A stretch of DNA of 10,842 nt, taken from positions 2,767-13,608 of the forward strand of contig CAJUQZ010000126.1 of NCBI GenBank assembly GCA_910588755.1. Reading direction: 5' to 3'. Positions within the stretch are counted from its first letter, which is position 1, and every line of letters begins with the position of its first letter. Below are positions 1 to 8,054 of this stretch, piece by piece. Position numbers and translations under genes: made by a program. The notes below the pieces were generated by a model. That model saw nothing but the letters and a program-made list of their open reading frames with translations, made no database searches and was not told the DNA's origin. The DNA is from an uncultured Lachnospiraceae bacterium. GTDB lineage: Bacteria > Bacillota > Clostridia > Lachnospirales > Lachnospiraceae.

Positions 1-1
1 G

Positions 2-3000
2 TATGACACGTTTCGGGAGTACGACGGGGAAAAGTTGCAGGAGAAGGCGGTGCGGGCGGCGGTTGACAACCAGTCCCTGCTGGCCGTCTTCCCAACAGGC
101 GGGGGAAAATCCATCACATTCCAGCTGCCTGCACTGATGGCCGGGGCGCTTTCCAGGGCATTGACTGTCGTGATATCGCCGCTACAGTCTCTCATGAAAG
201 ACCAGGTGGACAATCTGGAAAGGAAAGGCATTGTGGATGCCGTGACAATCAACGGGCTGTTAAGTCCGATTGAGCGGGCAGACGCCATTGAGCGCGTCGA
301 AAATGGCCTTGCGTCTATAGTATATATTGCCCCGGAGTCTCTGCGTTCTAAGACGATAGAGCGCCTGTTGATAAGACGCACGATTGCGCGGTTCGTGATT
401 GACGAGGCGCACTGTTTTTCGGCGTGGGGGCAGGACTTTCGGGTGGACTATCTCTACATCGGTGATTTTATCCGGGAGCTGCAGGAGAAGAAACAGTTGA
501 CACAGCACATCCCGGTCTCGTGTTTTACCGCGACGGCAAAGCAGAAGGTCATCAGTGATATTAAAGAATATTTCAAGGAAAAACTGGATCTGGATCTAAT
601 GCTCTACACTTCTGGCGCGGGCAGGAAGAACCTGCGGTATGAGGTGCTCTACAAGGAGAGTGACGAGGAGAAATACACGACGCTGCGCTGGCTGATTGAA
701 CGAAAGCGCTGTCCGACCATTGTGTATGTGTCAAGGACAAAGCGCACGACAGAACTGGCGCAGAAATTGTGTGATGACGGCATCGCCGCGCTTGCATTCA
801 ACGGAAAGATGGATAAGGCTAATAAGCAGGCGAATCAGGACGCCTTTATCCGCGACGAGGTGCAGGTAATGGTGGCAACCTCCGCCTTTGGAATGGGTGT
901 GGACAAGCCAAACGTTCAGCTGGTTATACATTATGATATATCGGATTCGCTGGAAAACTACGTGCAGGAGGCAGGGCGCGCGGGCAGGGATCAGAATATG
1001 CAGGCAGAATGTTATGTGTTGTTTCATGACGGGGATCTGGATAAGCATTTTATGCTGTTAAACCAGACAAAACTGAGCATCAGCGAGATTCAGCAGGTCT
1101 GGAAGGCGATCAAGGATCTGACGAAAAACAGGTCTGTCATGCAGCGCACGCCGCTGGAAATCGCGCGTCAGGCGGGGTGGGATGAGACCGTGGCGGACAT
1201 AGAAATACGTGTTCGAACCGCGGTGCAGGCATTGGAGAATGCCGGTTATATCAGACGCGGCAAAAATGTGCCGCACATCTACGCCACAAGCATTCTGGTC
1301 AAAAACATGATGGAGGCTTCGCTCAAGATCGAGGCTTCGTGCAGGATGAGTGAGAAAGAGCGCCTGGATGCAAGGCGGATTATGAGCATGTTAATCTCGG
1401 CAAGGAGCGCGGCAAACGCGCAGAATGTCGATGCGGAGTCCCGGGTGGATTATATTTCGGACAGGCTAGGGATCGAACGGCAGGAGACGTTCAAACTGAT
1501 TCAGATACTGCGGGAGGAGCGTATTCTCGCAAACACGAAGGATTTGACAGCCTATATCCTCAAAACGGACACAGAGAACAAATCGTTGAATGTGCTCAAA
1601 AAGTATGCCGCGATGGAACAGTTTCTTGTAAGTCAGATCAGTGGCGAAGGGCAGTGCATGAACCTCAAGGAATTGAATGAAAGCGCCGTCACCAGCGGGG
1701 TGAAAAACGCGACAGTAGGCGGCTTCAAGACAGTGCTTTACTATTGGACAATCAAGAAATATATCAAGAAGAGCATCGAGAATGCGACCGCAAGAACCGT
1801 CATTGTCCCGGAGCTTTCAGTCGAAGCGTTGTGGAAACAGCGGCAGCAGTGTATTGCGCTGGCCGGGTTTATTGTGAAATACCTGTTTGGGAAAAGCAGG
1901 GAGACACCACACAACGGGGAGCAGCAGCTGGTGGAATTTTCCATACTGGAATTAAAGACAGAATATCTAAAAAGTGCAGATCAGCAGAAAATGGGACAGG
2001 AAAGGGCCGAAGTTACGGATAAGGCAGTTGAGGATGCGCTTTTGTATCTGTCAAAAATCGATGCTGTGAAGCTTGAGGGCGGATTCCTCGTGCTGTACAG
2101 CGGTATGCAGATTACACGGCTTGAGATGGACAATAAAATCCGGTACAAGGTGGATGACTACAAGCGTTTGAATGAGTATTATAAACAGAAGATGCAGCAG
2201 ATTCATATTGTGGGTGAGTTCGCCAATATGATGGTCAGAAATTACAACGAGGCGCTGCAGTTTGTGAACGAGTATTTTCAGATGGACTACAGGCTGTTTA
2301 TCGCCAAGTATTTTAAGGGAAACCGGAAAAATGAGATCAACAGGAACATTACGCCTGAAAGGTACAACAGGCTTTTTGCGGAGCTTTCGAGCGTCCAGCG
2401 GGAGATCATCGATAATGACACCTCGAAATATATCGTGGTAGCGGCAGGGCCAGGGAGCGGAAAGACCAAGGTGCTCGTGCACAAGCTTGCCTCATTGATG
2501 CTGCTAGAAGACGTGAAGCATGAACAGCTTTTGATGGTGACATTCTCGCGGGCGGCTGCGACGGAGTTTCGCAGACGCCTGTATGATCTGATTGGAAACG
2601 CGGCAGGCTTCATCGAGATCAAGACATTTCATTCGTACTGTTTCGACCTGATCGGGCGGCTGGGAAATCTTGACGATGCAAAGACAGTTGTGCAGGAGGC
2701 ATCGCAGATGATTCAGAACGGTGATGTGGAAATCGGGCGGATTACAAAGACGGTGCTCGTGATTGACGAGGCGCAGGACATGGACGAAAATGAGTATCAA
2801 CTGATCTGCGCCCTGATGGAGCGCAATGACGATATGCGTGTGATCGCAGTGGGGGATGACGATCAGAATATCTATGAGTTCCGCGGGTCGAGTTCCCGCT
2901 ATTTTGAGGCGTTTCTGGCGCAGGAGAACGCGAAAAAATATGAGCTGTTGGACAACTACAGAAGCGACGCAAATATAGTGGCGTTTGCCAACCAGTTCGT

Positions 3001-4054
3001 GCGGCATATCACGCACCGAATGAAAAGCGCGCCGATTACGGCCGTAAAAGACCATGCGGCAGGAACGGTAGAGCTGGTGCAGTGTGCCAGCAGGAATCTT
3101 GAGGAACCTGTGGCGGCAAAGGCCATCAGGGTGCGAAACAGGGGAACGGTATGTATTCTCACGAACACAAATGATGAAGCGCTGCGCGTTGTGGGACTTT
3201 TAAAGGAAAAGGGTGTCCGGGCAAAACTGATTCAGTCCAATGATGGATTTGATCTGTACAACATGATAGAACTCCGCTTTTTTATGAAGAAAATCGCAAA
3301 AGAGCTGGTGACGCCCGTGATTCCGCAGGAATTGTGGGAGGAGGCAAAAGACAGAATGGCGGAGGTCTACAAGGACAGCAGCAACCTTTGGCTGTGTCTT
3401 GCCATTCTGGAAGCATTTTCACTGGCAAACAAACGTAAGTACCGCTCGGATCTGGAAGTGTTTCTGCATGAGTCCAATATTGAGGATTTTTTCGAAAATG
3501 ACAACCGCGATGTGGTTGTCTCCACGATGCACAAGTCTAAGGGCATGGAGTTTGACGAGGTGATCATGATGCTCGATCATGTTTCCTTTGACACGGACGA
3601 GCGCAAAAGGCTGCTATACGTGGGGATGACACGGGCGAAGAAGGATTTGTATATTTTTTATAACAACAAGGAGTTTGACCGTTTTATTACAAACACTGTG
3701 CGGGCGCAGGTGGATTGTACCCTGTATGGGCGCCCCGGGGAAATCCTGATGCAGTTGACGCACTGGGATGTTCATCTTGGATTTTTTAAGGATAAGAAAA
3801 ATATGATTCAGAGAATTCTTTGCGGCACAAAGCTCCTTGCCAGCGCGTCCGGTCTTTCGGCGATGCGGGATGGCAGAGCGGTACAGGTGGTTCGCTTTTC
3901 CAAAAAGTTTTTGGAGGAAATCGAGAAGAACCAAAAGCAGGGTTATGTGATAGAGAGCGCCAGCGTGCGCTTTGTGGTCGGTTGGAAAGACACAACAGAC
4001 GGGCAGGAATATCCCATCATTCTGCCGGATGTATATTTTGTCAGGAAACGTTAG
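2..4054 (+). CDS. RecQ-UvrD fusion helicase (dual SF2 + SF1 motors), 5'-truncated by window
   Basis: ATP-dependent DNA helicase combining two motors, probably unwinding or remodelling DNA in the cytoplasm. The frame is open from base 2, so the true start lies upstream; a TTG at 35 is only an internal codon, because the N-terminal RecQ region already precedes it. Counting residues from base 2 (1350 visible): RecQ motif I TGGGKS 32-37, DEAH 134-137, RecQ aromatic loop CFSAWGQDFR 138-147, FTATA 175-179, motif V SAFGMGVDKPNV 294-305, motif VI QEAGRAGRD 322-330. A helical, winged-helix-like middle of about 450 residues follows. The UvrD half has Walker A AAGPGSGKT 814-822, DEAQD 922-926, GDDDQ 951-955, NYRS 985-988, MHKSKGMEF 1176-1184 and YVGMTRAK 1206-1213. 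A tail of about 130 residues is partly beta-rich. Both motors look catalytically complete. The RecQ part lacks the usual four-cysteine zinc cluster after motif VI. The stop is 21 bases before the AAA+ gene, suggesting one operon. Family assignment is firm; the role is not known from sequence. Confidence 0.94.
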   Translation, partial: YDTFREYDGEKLQEKAVRAAVDNQSLLAVFPTGGGKSITFQLPALMAGALSRALTVVISPLQSLMKDQVDNLERKGIVDAVTINGLLSPIERADAIERVENGLASIVYIAPESLRSKTIERLLIRRTIARFVIDEAHCFSAWGQDFRVDYLYIGDFIRELQEKKQLTQHIPVSCFTATAKQKVISDIKEYFKEKLDLDLMLYTSGAGRKNLRYEVLYKESDEEKYTTLRWLIERKRCPTIVYVSRTKRTTELAQKLCDDGIAALAFNGKMDKANKQANQDAFIRDEVQVMVATSAFGMGVDKPNVQLVIHYDISDSLENYVQEAGRAGRDQNMQAECYVLFHDGDLDKHFMLLNQTKLSISEIQQVWKAIKDLTKNRSVMQRTPLEIARQAGWDETVADIEIRVRTAVQALENAGYIRRGKNVPHIYATSILVKNMMEASLKIEASCRMSEKERLDARRIMSMLISARSAANAQNVDAESRVDYISDRLGIERQETFKLIQILREERILANTKDLTAYILKTDTENKSLNVLKKYAAMEQFLVSQISGEGQCMNLKELNESAVTSGVKNATVGGFKTVLYYWTIKKYIKKSIENATARTVIVPELSVEALWKQRQQCIALAGFIVKYLFGKSRETPHNGEQQLVEFSILELKTEYLKSADQQKMGQERAEVTDKAVEDALLYLSKIDAVKLEGGFLVLYSGMQITRLEMDNKIRYKVDDYKRLNEYYKQKMQQIHIVGEFANMMVRNYNEALQFVNEYFQMDYRLFIAKYFKGNRKNEINRNITPERYNRLFAELSSVQREIIDNDTSKYIVVAAGPGSGKTKVLVHKLASLMLLEDVKHEQLLMVTFSRAAATEFRRRLYDLIGNAAGFIEIKTFHSYCFDLIGRLGNLDDAKTVVQEASQMIQNGDVEIGRITKTVLVIDEAQDMDENEYQLICALMERNDDMRVIAVGDDDQNIYEFRGSSSRYFEAFLAQENAKKYELLDNYRSDANIVAFANQFVRHITHRMKSAPITAVKDHAAGTVELVQCASRNLEEPVAAKAIRVRNRGTVCILTNTNDEALRVVGLLKEKGVRAKLIQSNDGFDLYNMIELRFFMKKIAKELVTPVIPQELWEEAKDRMAEVYKDSSNLWLCLAILEAFSLANKRKYRSDLEVFLHESNIEDFFENDNRDVVVSTMHKSKGMEFDEVIMMLDHVSFDTDERKRLLYVGMTRAKKDLYIFYNNKEFDRFITNTVRAQVDCTLYGRPGEILMQLTHWDVHLGFFKDKKNMIQRILCGTKLLASASGLSAMRDGRAVQVVRFSKKFLEEIEKNQKQGYVIESASVRFVVGWKDTTDGQEYPIILPDVYFVRKR

Positions 4055-4075
4055 GAACCGGAAAGGAAGGAATGT

Positions 4076-5194
4076 ATGCAGGAATCAATCAAACCCCCCG
4101 TGGAGGAGCGTTATCAAAAGGAGCTTGAGGCGCTTAGAAAAGCGGACGAGGAACAGGGGAACAAAAGGCCGGACAACTGGCGGATGTCGCCAAGGGCTGT
4201 CAGGACATTTATCCTGGGCAGCGAGAAGCCCGTGGAATGCAATGGAAACAAATGTTTGATTCGAAAGAAATATTTTGGAAACGACGCGCTGGTGGAGCGG
4301 TGCATCGTCACGCTCGCGGGAAACCGCGGCCTGATGCTTGTCGGGGAGCCGGGGACGGCAAAGACCATGCTCTCGGAGCTTCTGTCTGCCGCAATCAGCG
4401 GGAACAGCAAAAATACGATACAGGGAACCGCCGGAACGACGGAAGACATGATTAAATATTCATGGAACTATGCGCTGCTCCTCGCAAAGGGGCCAAGCCG
4501 GGAGGCGCTGGTGCCGGCGCCGCTCTACATAGGCATGGAAAAGGGAATCCTGACCCGGTTTGAGGAGATTACCAGGACGCCCGCGGAGATCCAGGACAGC
4601 CTCATCAGTGTGCTGAGCGACAAGGTTCTGAATGTGCCGGAGCTGGGCGACGACGGTTTTTTGTTTGCGCGGCCGGGATTTAATGTCATAGGGACGGCCA
4701 ACACAAGGGACAAGGGCGTGAACGAGATGAGTAGCGCGCTAAAGAGGCGTTTTAATTTTGAGACCGTCATGCCGGTAAATAAGGTGTCCCTCGAAAAGCA
4801 GATTATCCTAAATGAGGTCAGCGTGCTTGCGCAGGAGAGCCATGTGGACATGCAGCCAGATGAGGATGTCGCGGAGCTGCTCGCCTCTACATACCATGAA
4901 CTGCGCGAGGGTGTCTCATCGGACGGGCGCCGTATCGACAGGCCAAACGCGGGGATGAGCACGGCGGAGGCGGTGTCGGTTTATTACCAGACAATGCTCA
5001 CAGGTTATTATTACGGGGACGGGCATCTGAATGTCGAGTGCCTTGTCCAGAATCTGGTTGGCGCCATCTCCAAGGAGGACAAGGACGATCTGGAGAAGGT
5101 GAGAGGATATTTCAACACGGTTATCCGGGACAAGAGCAGCAAAGAGGGTGGATTATGGAAACAATATTACGAAGCGAGGAAATGGCTGAAATAA
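4076..5194 (+). CDS. MoxR-family AAA+ ATPase, YehL-like
   Basis: AAA+ ATPase of the MoxR class (372 aa), expected to form a ring that uses ATP to remodel a target together with a vWA partner, here most likely the product at 8055-9179. Seen in the sequence: Walker A GEPGTAKT at residues 90-97, sensor 1 IGTANTRDKG at 205-214, arginine-finger region ALKRRF at 221-226, and a lid segment after about 235. The Walker B position reads LTRFEEITR (159-167), with F-E-E in place of the usual hydrophobic-D-E; I believe this form is typical of YehL-like members. The ATG at 4076 has GGAAGG (4065-4070) five bases upstream. A charged helical N-terminus of about 60 residues precedes the AAA+ core. Length is close to E. 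coli YehL. The last 40 bases overlap the most likely start of the DUF5682 gene, implying translational coupling. Function by family is well supported; the substrate is unknown. Confidence 0.93.
   Translation: MQESIKPPVEERYQKELEALRKADEEQGNKRPDNWRMSPRAVRTFILGSEKPVECNGNKCLIRKKYFGNDALVERCIVTLAGNRGLMLVGEPGTAKTMLSELLSAAISGNSKNTIQGTAGTTEDMIKYSWNYALLLAKGPSREALVPAPLYIGMEKGILTRFEEITRTPAEIQDSLISVLSDKVLNVPELGDDGFLFARPGFNVIGTANTRDKGVNEMSSALKRRFNFETVMPVNKVSLEKQIILNEVSVLAQESHVDMQPDEDVAELLASTYHELREGVSSDGRRIDRPNAGMSTAEAVSVYYQTMLTGYYYGDGHLNVECLVQNLVGAISKEDKDDLEKVRGYFNTVIRDKSSKEGGLWKQYYEARKWLK
5143..5150 (+). promoter_or_regulatory. Ribosome binding site inside the AAA+ gene choosing the DUF5682 start
   Basis: AGAGGGTG lies four bases before the ATG at 5155, inside the 3' end of the AAA+ gene, and favours 5155 as the DUF5682 start. 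Rival in-frame ATGs are at 5182 (AGGA only one base away, too close) and 5194 (TAATG overlap with the AAA+ stop, purine run 13 bases away). The choice is an inference from spacing. Confidence 0.5.
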
Positions 5195-7608
5195 TGCTCA
5201 TTCCTGTCCGCCACCACAGTCCGGCGTGCGCGTGGCAGATTCAGAAAATCTTTGCAAAATGGAAGCCCGATGCCGTTTTGGTAGAAGGGCCGGACAATGC
5301 CAATGCGCTGCTGTCGGTCATGCTGCATGAGGATACACGCGCGCCGTTTGCCATCTATTACGCCTATCATGACAAGGCAAAAAGGATATCAAAGGAGCAG
5401 GCGCATTACAAGTGCTACTATCCGTTTCTGGACTACTCACCGGAGCTTGTGGCCCTGCGGGAGTCACACAAAAATAAAACAAAAATATCATTCATTGACC
5501 TGCCCTACAAGGATATCCTTGCGGCGTCGGCAAAGAAGGTGTCAGAGGACGGGGCGCCGCGCAATTACAATGACGATTACCTGCTTGCCCGGAATGCATA
5601 CATGGACAAGCTGTGCGAAAAGACAGGGCTGCGCAGCTTTGACGAGCTCTGGGAAAAATATTTTGAGATCAACGGCCTGAACGAGGATAGCGACATTTGG
5701 TTTTCCCATCTGGATACCTACTGCAGGCTTGCAAGAGAAAATACACCCAAGGAGGTTCTGCAGCGCGAAGGGTGTCTGTTAAGGGAGCAGCACATGGCTG
5801 CGCGGATTGCCCAGCAGGCGCTTGGCGGCTGCGGCAGGGCGGGACAACAGGAGCAGACGGACGACAAAAAGCGCTGTAAAACAGCAAAAAGCGACAAATT
5901 TCAGCGGATTCTCGTGATAACAGGTGGGTTCCATATCCTGGGGTTAAAGGAGCGGCTTTCCGGTGAAAAATGGAAGGAAACGGTGCAGCATGCAAATAAG
6001 CTTGAACAGTATGTGCCGGATCAGGATGAGAGCGTTTATCTGATGCCCTATTCGATGGAGGCAGCGGATGCCCTGAACGGTTATGCGAGCGGAATGCCCT
6101 ACACAGGATTTTACCAGAAAATCTGGGAGGGGCTTTCTAGTCAGGTGCCAAAGCCCTATGAGGCGGCGGTGCTCGATTTTCTGGTCGCGTCCGGGAAGGA
6201 GGTCCGAAGAGAGGAGGGGATGCTCTCGACCTATGATGAAATCTGCGCGTGGCAGATGGCGGAGGGACTTTCCCGTCTCCGCGGGAAGCCGCAGCCGGGG
6301 GCGTATGAGCTGCAGGATGCCGTGCTGTCCGCGTATGTAAAGGGTGCGTACAACATCACGTCGGACATGCCGCTGCGCGTCCTGCGCCGCCTGATGACCG
6401 GGACCGGTTCGGGGGCGCTCTGCACGCTCGCGGACGTTCCGCCGATTGTTCACGACTTTGAAGGCCAGTGCCGGAAATTTGGTATCAGGACAGACAGCAC
6501 CCTGGAGAAAGAGGCGGCGCTCTCTATTTTTTCCAGCAAAAAACACAGACAGATGAGCTGTTTCTTTCATCAAATGCTCTTTTTGCAGACAGAATTTGCG
6601 CGGCGCATAAAGGGGCCTGACCTGCAGCGGCGAAAGGACCGTAGCCTGATTCGTGAGATCTGGAAATACAAGTACAGTGCACAGGTCTTTTCGGCCCTGA
6701 TCGACGTGTCTGTGCACGGCGCGACGATGGAGGAGGCCGTCACAAGCCTGGTGCAGGAGCAGCTTCGCCAGGATATACGATCGGACAGCGCGGCGCTCCT
6801 TTTGACACAGGTGTTTGAGATGGGGATTTCAGGCCAGCTTCAGGCCGTATATGAGCGCCTGCATGAACTGATTTTGCAGGATACGGATTTTTATTCGGTT
6901 GCGGACGCCATAAAGTCCCTGCTCATGATGGAAGACTTAGGCGCACTCTATGAGTCAGAACTACAGTTTGGATCCCTTTTGCATACAGGCGTGCAGAAAC
7001 TGATTCTTCTGCTTCCGGGTATCACGCGCATGCGCGATGAAAAGTTAGACGCGGGTATGGAGGCCATAAAGGTGCTGTATCAGATCACGGGCAGAAAAGG
7101 GCCGGACTACAGCGGTGAGCGGGCGGACTTTTACGAGGCGCTGTGCCGTATGCAGGAGGACACGCAGATTCATGCGGGGCTAAATGGCTGTATACATGGA
7201 ATCCTGTACGGGAGCGGTCAGGAGGATTCACGCGCGGTGGGTGCGGCGTGCAGGGGGTATCTGACAGGCACGAGGGAGCAATTGTTGAAGACAGCAGTCT
7301 TTTTCAGGGGCCTGTTTTTTGCGGCAAAGGATTTGATGCTGATGGAGCGTGCGTTCCTGGTCATGATTGATACCTTTCTGGGTGAGGTTGACGAGGCGGA
7401 ATTTATGGAGCTCCTCCCGCAGCTTCGTATGGCATTTGCCTATTTCACGCCCGCCGAGACGGATCAGATCGCACAGCGGGCGGCGGGACTGCACAGCAGG
7501 ACGGGGCGTGAGCTGATGGCGCGCGATGAGGTCTTGCCGGAGTGGTATACATATGGCAGGGAGCTTGATCTGTATGTGCAGCGCAGGTTAGGGCATGGTA
7601 CGATATAA
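5155..7608 (+). CDS. DUF5682 family protein, YehM-like
   Basis: Large soluble protein (817 aa from the ATG at 5155) of the DUF5682/YehM type that travels with MoxR, vWA and SWIM genes; its biochemical role is not established. The N-terminal ~300 residues hold the recognisable signatures: IPVRHHSPAC (16-25), VLVEGPDNAN (41-50), FIDLP (113-117), LREQHMAARI (209-218), VITGGFH (254-260) and GYASGMPYTGFY (309-320). The pattern of early His, Glu, an R-E-x-H-M-A helix and a late GGFH strand recalls the TraB/EreA/ChaN/TIKI-type putative metallohydrolase fold; this is my inference. A charged, low-complexity insert (about 223-248) sits between the last two motif groups. The remaining ~500 residues look all-helical, perhaps a scaffold. 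No signal peptide or membrane segment is evident. An open frame extends upstream to 5038 inside the AAA+ gene, but no ribosome site supports it. A start at 5182 or 5194 is possible. Confidence 0.87.
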   Translation: METILRSEEMAEIMLIPVRHHSPACAWQIQKIFAKWKPDAVLVEGPDNANALLSVMLHEDTRAPFAIYYAYHDKAKRISKEQAHYKCYYPFLDYSPELVALRESHKNKTKISFIDLPYKDILAASAKKVSEDGAPRNYNDDYLLARNAYMDKLCEKTGLRSFDELWEKYFEINGLNEDSDIWFSHLDTYCRLARENTPKEVLQREGCLLREQHMAARIAQQALGGCGRAGQQEQTDDKKRCKTAKSDKFQRILVITGGFHILGLKERLSGEKWKETVQHANKLEQYVPDQDESVYLMPYSMEAADALNGYASGMPYTGFYQKIWEGLSSQVPKPYEAAVLDFLVASGKEVRREEGMLSTYDEICAWQMAEGLSRLRGKPQPGAYELQDAVLSAYVKGAYNITSDMPLRVLRRLMTGTGSGALCTLADVPPIVHDFEGQCRKFGIRTDSTLEKEAALSIFSSKKHRQMSCFFHQMLFLQTEFARRIKGPDLQRRKDRSLIREIWKYKYSAQVFSALIDVSVHGATMEEAVTSLVQEQLRQDIRSDSAALLLTQVFEMGISGQLQAVYERLHELILQDTDFYSVADAIKSLLMMEDLGALYESELQFGSLLHTGVQKLILLLPGITRMRDEKLDAGMEAIKVLYQITGRKGPDYSGERADFYEALCRMQEDTQIHAGLNGCIHGILYGSGQEDSRAVGAACRGYLTGTREQLLKTAVFFRGLFFAAKDLMLMERAFLVMIDTFLGEVDEAEFMELLPQLRMAFAYFTPAETDQIAQRAAGLHSRTGRELMARDEVLPEWYTYGRELDLYVQRRLGHGTI

Positions 7609-7629
7609 AATGAAAGGGGCTTATAAGGT

Positions 7630-7986
7630 ATGTGGGGAGTCTGTTTTTTGCTCAACGAGTGTGATGGACAGCTCGTTCCTTCTGAACTGTTTCAGGCAGT
7701 TGTCCAATATGAGGTTTCAGAGGACCAGACGACGGCGGTGATCACATATCCAGTGACGGGTATCCGGGTTGCAGCGGACAGAATTCAGCGGTTGGAATCT
7801 CCGCCTCGGTTTGTGGCGGGGGATTTGGTCTCACCGGTAAACCACCCGGAAGCGGTTGGCGTAATTCGGGAAGTAGGCTGGCATTTTAAAAATAATACGT
7901 ACATATATTTGGTTTCAATTGATGGCAAAAAGAAGCACAAAAGGTATTATTCCGATGACCTGATAAAGCGTCAGGCAACAGTATGA
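7630..7986 (+). CDS. Small protein of unknown function, possible SH3-like C-terminal barrel
   Basis: Encodes 118 aa starting MWGVCFLLNE. The ATG at 7630 is preceded by GAAAGGGG (7612-7619) and lies 21 bases after the DUF5682 stop. I do not recognise the family with certainty. Residues 1-55 alternate hydrophobic and polar positions and look beta-rich. Residues 61-112 (from FVAGDLVSPV through GVIREVGWHF to YYSDDLIKRQ) have the strand-turn-strand rhythm of a small SH3/Tudor-like barrel with a conserved-looking W-H-F and a basic GKKKHKRYY patch, which could contact protein or nucleic acid. E. coli yeh clusters, as I recall them, have no such gene between the yehM and yehP equivalents, so it is an accessory part of this version of the operon. 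Position, ribosome site and codon pattern support a real gene; the function is unknown. Confidence 0.75.
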   Translation: MWGVCFLLNECDGQLVPSELFQAVVQYEVSEDQTTAVITYPVTGIRVAADRIQRLESPPRFVAGDLVSPVNHPEAVGVIREVGWHFKNNTYIYLVSIDGKKKHKRYYSDDLIKRQATV

Positions 7987-8035
7987 ACATGTCTGATAGC
8001 TTGATAAAGCGTCAGACTGTTTTGTGAACATGTTT
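7954..8035 (+). repeat. Degenerate 41-base tandem duplication of the small gene's 3' end
   Basis: Copy 1 is 7954-7994 and copy 2 is 7995-8035. They share GAT at their starts, a perfect 14-mer TGATAAAGCGTCAG (7961-7974 and 8002-8015) and TGAACATGT (7984-7992 and 8025-8033); about 30 of 41 positions agree by hand alignment. Copy 1 encodes the last residues DDLIKRQATV and stop; copy 2 would read DSLIKRQTVL and stop, but is out of frame with the gene and untranslated. Confidence 0.7.
7991..8023 (+). promoter_or_regulatory. Stem-loop before the vWA gene, possible attenuator or processing site
   Basis: GTCTGA (7991-7996) pairs with TCAGAC (8012-8017), and inside it GCTT (7999-8002) pairs with AAGC (8007-8010) around a GATA loop. 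The stem is interrupted by a small internal loop and is followed by TGTTTT (8018-8023). It could act as a weak intrinsic terminator, an attenuator or an RNA stabiliser inside the operon. The T run is broken and the stem is modest, so full termination is unlikely. Confidence 0.35.
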
Positions 8036-8054
8036 TTGGTGGAGGGACGAAGGA

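Noticed and set aside
35..37. TTG as the start codon of the helicase
   Set aside because: The frame is open upstream to base 2 and the codons before it encode part of the expected RecQ N-terminal region (YDTFREY), so the gene begins before the window.
2504..3055. Antisense open frame of 183 codons inside the UvrD half
   Set aside because: The sense strand encodes conserved helicase motifs across this whole interval; the antisense product has no recognisable feature.
5038..5154. Upstream extension of the DUF5682 frame into the AAA+ gene
   Set aside because: It overlaps conserved AAA+ coding sequence, has no ribosome site and the extra residues are Gly/Arg/Gln-rich with no resemblance to the family N-terminus.
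5944..6717. Antisense open frame of 257 codons inside the DUF5682 gene
   Set aside because: It lies opposite a well-supported gene, shows no domain signature and has arginine/histidine/proline-rich composition typical of a complementary-strand shadow.
7954..8035. CRISPR-like or attachment-site repeat
   Set aside because: There are only two diverged direct copies with no spacers, no integrase gene and no sign of mobile DNA; a local tandem duplication explains it.
7987..8054. Stem-loop plus T run as a full transcription terminator ending an operon
   Set aside because: The stem is interrupted, the T run is broken by G, and the next gene belongs functionally with those upstream; kept only as a possible attenuator.
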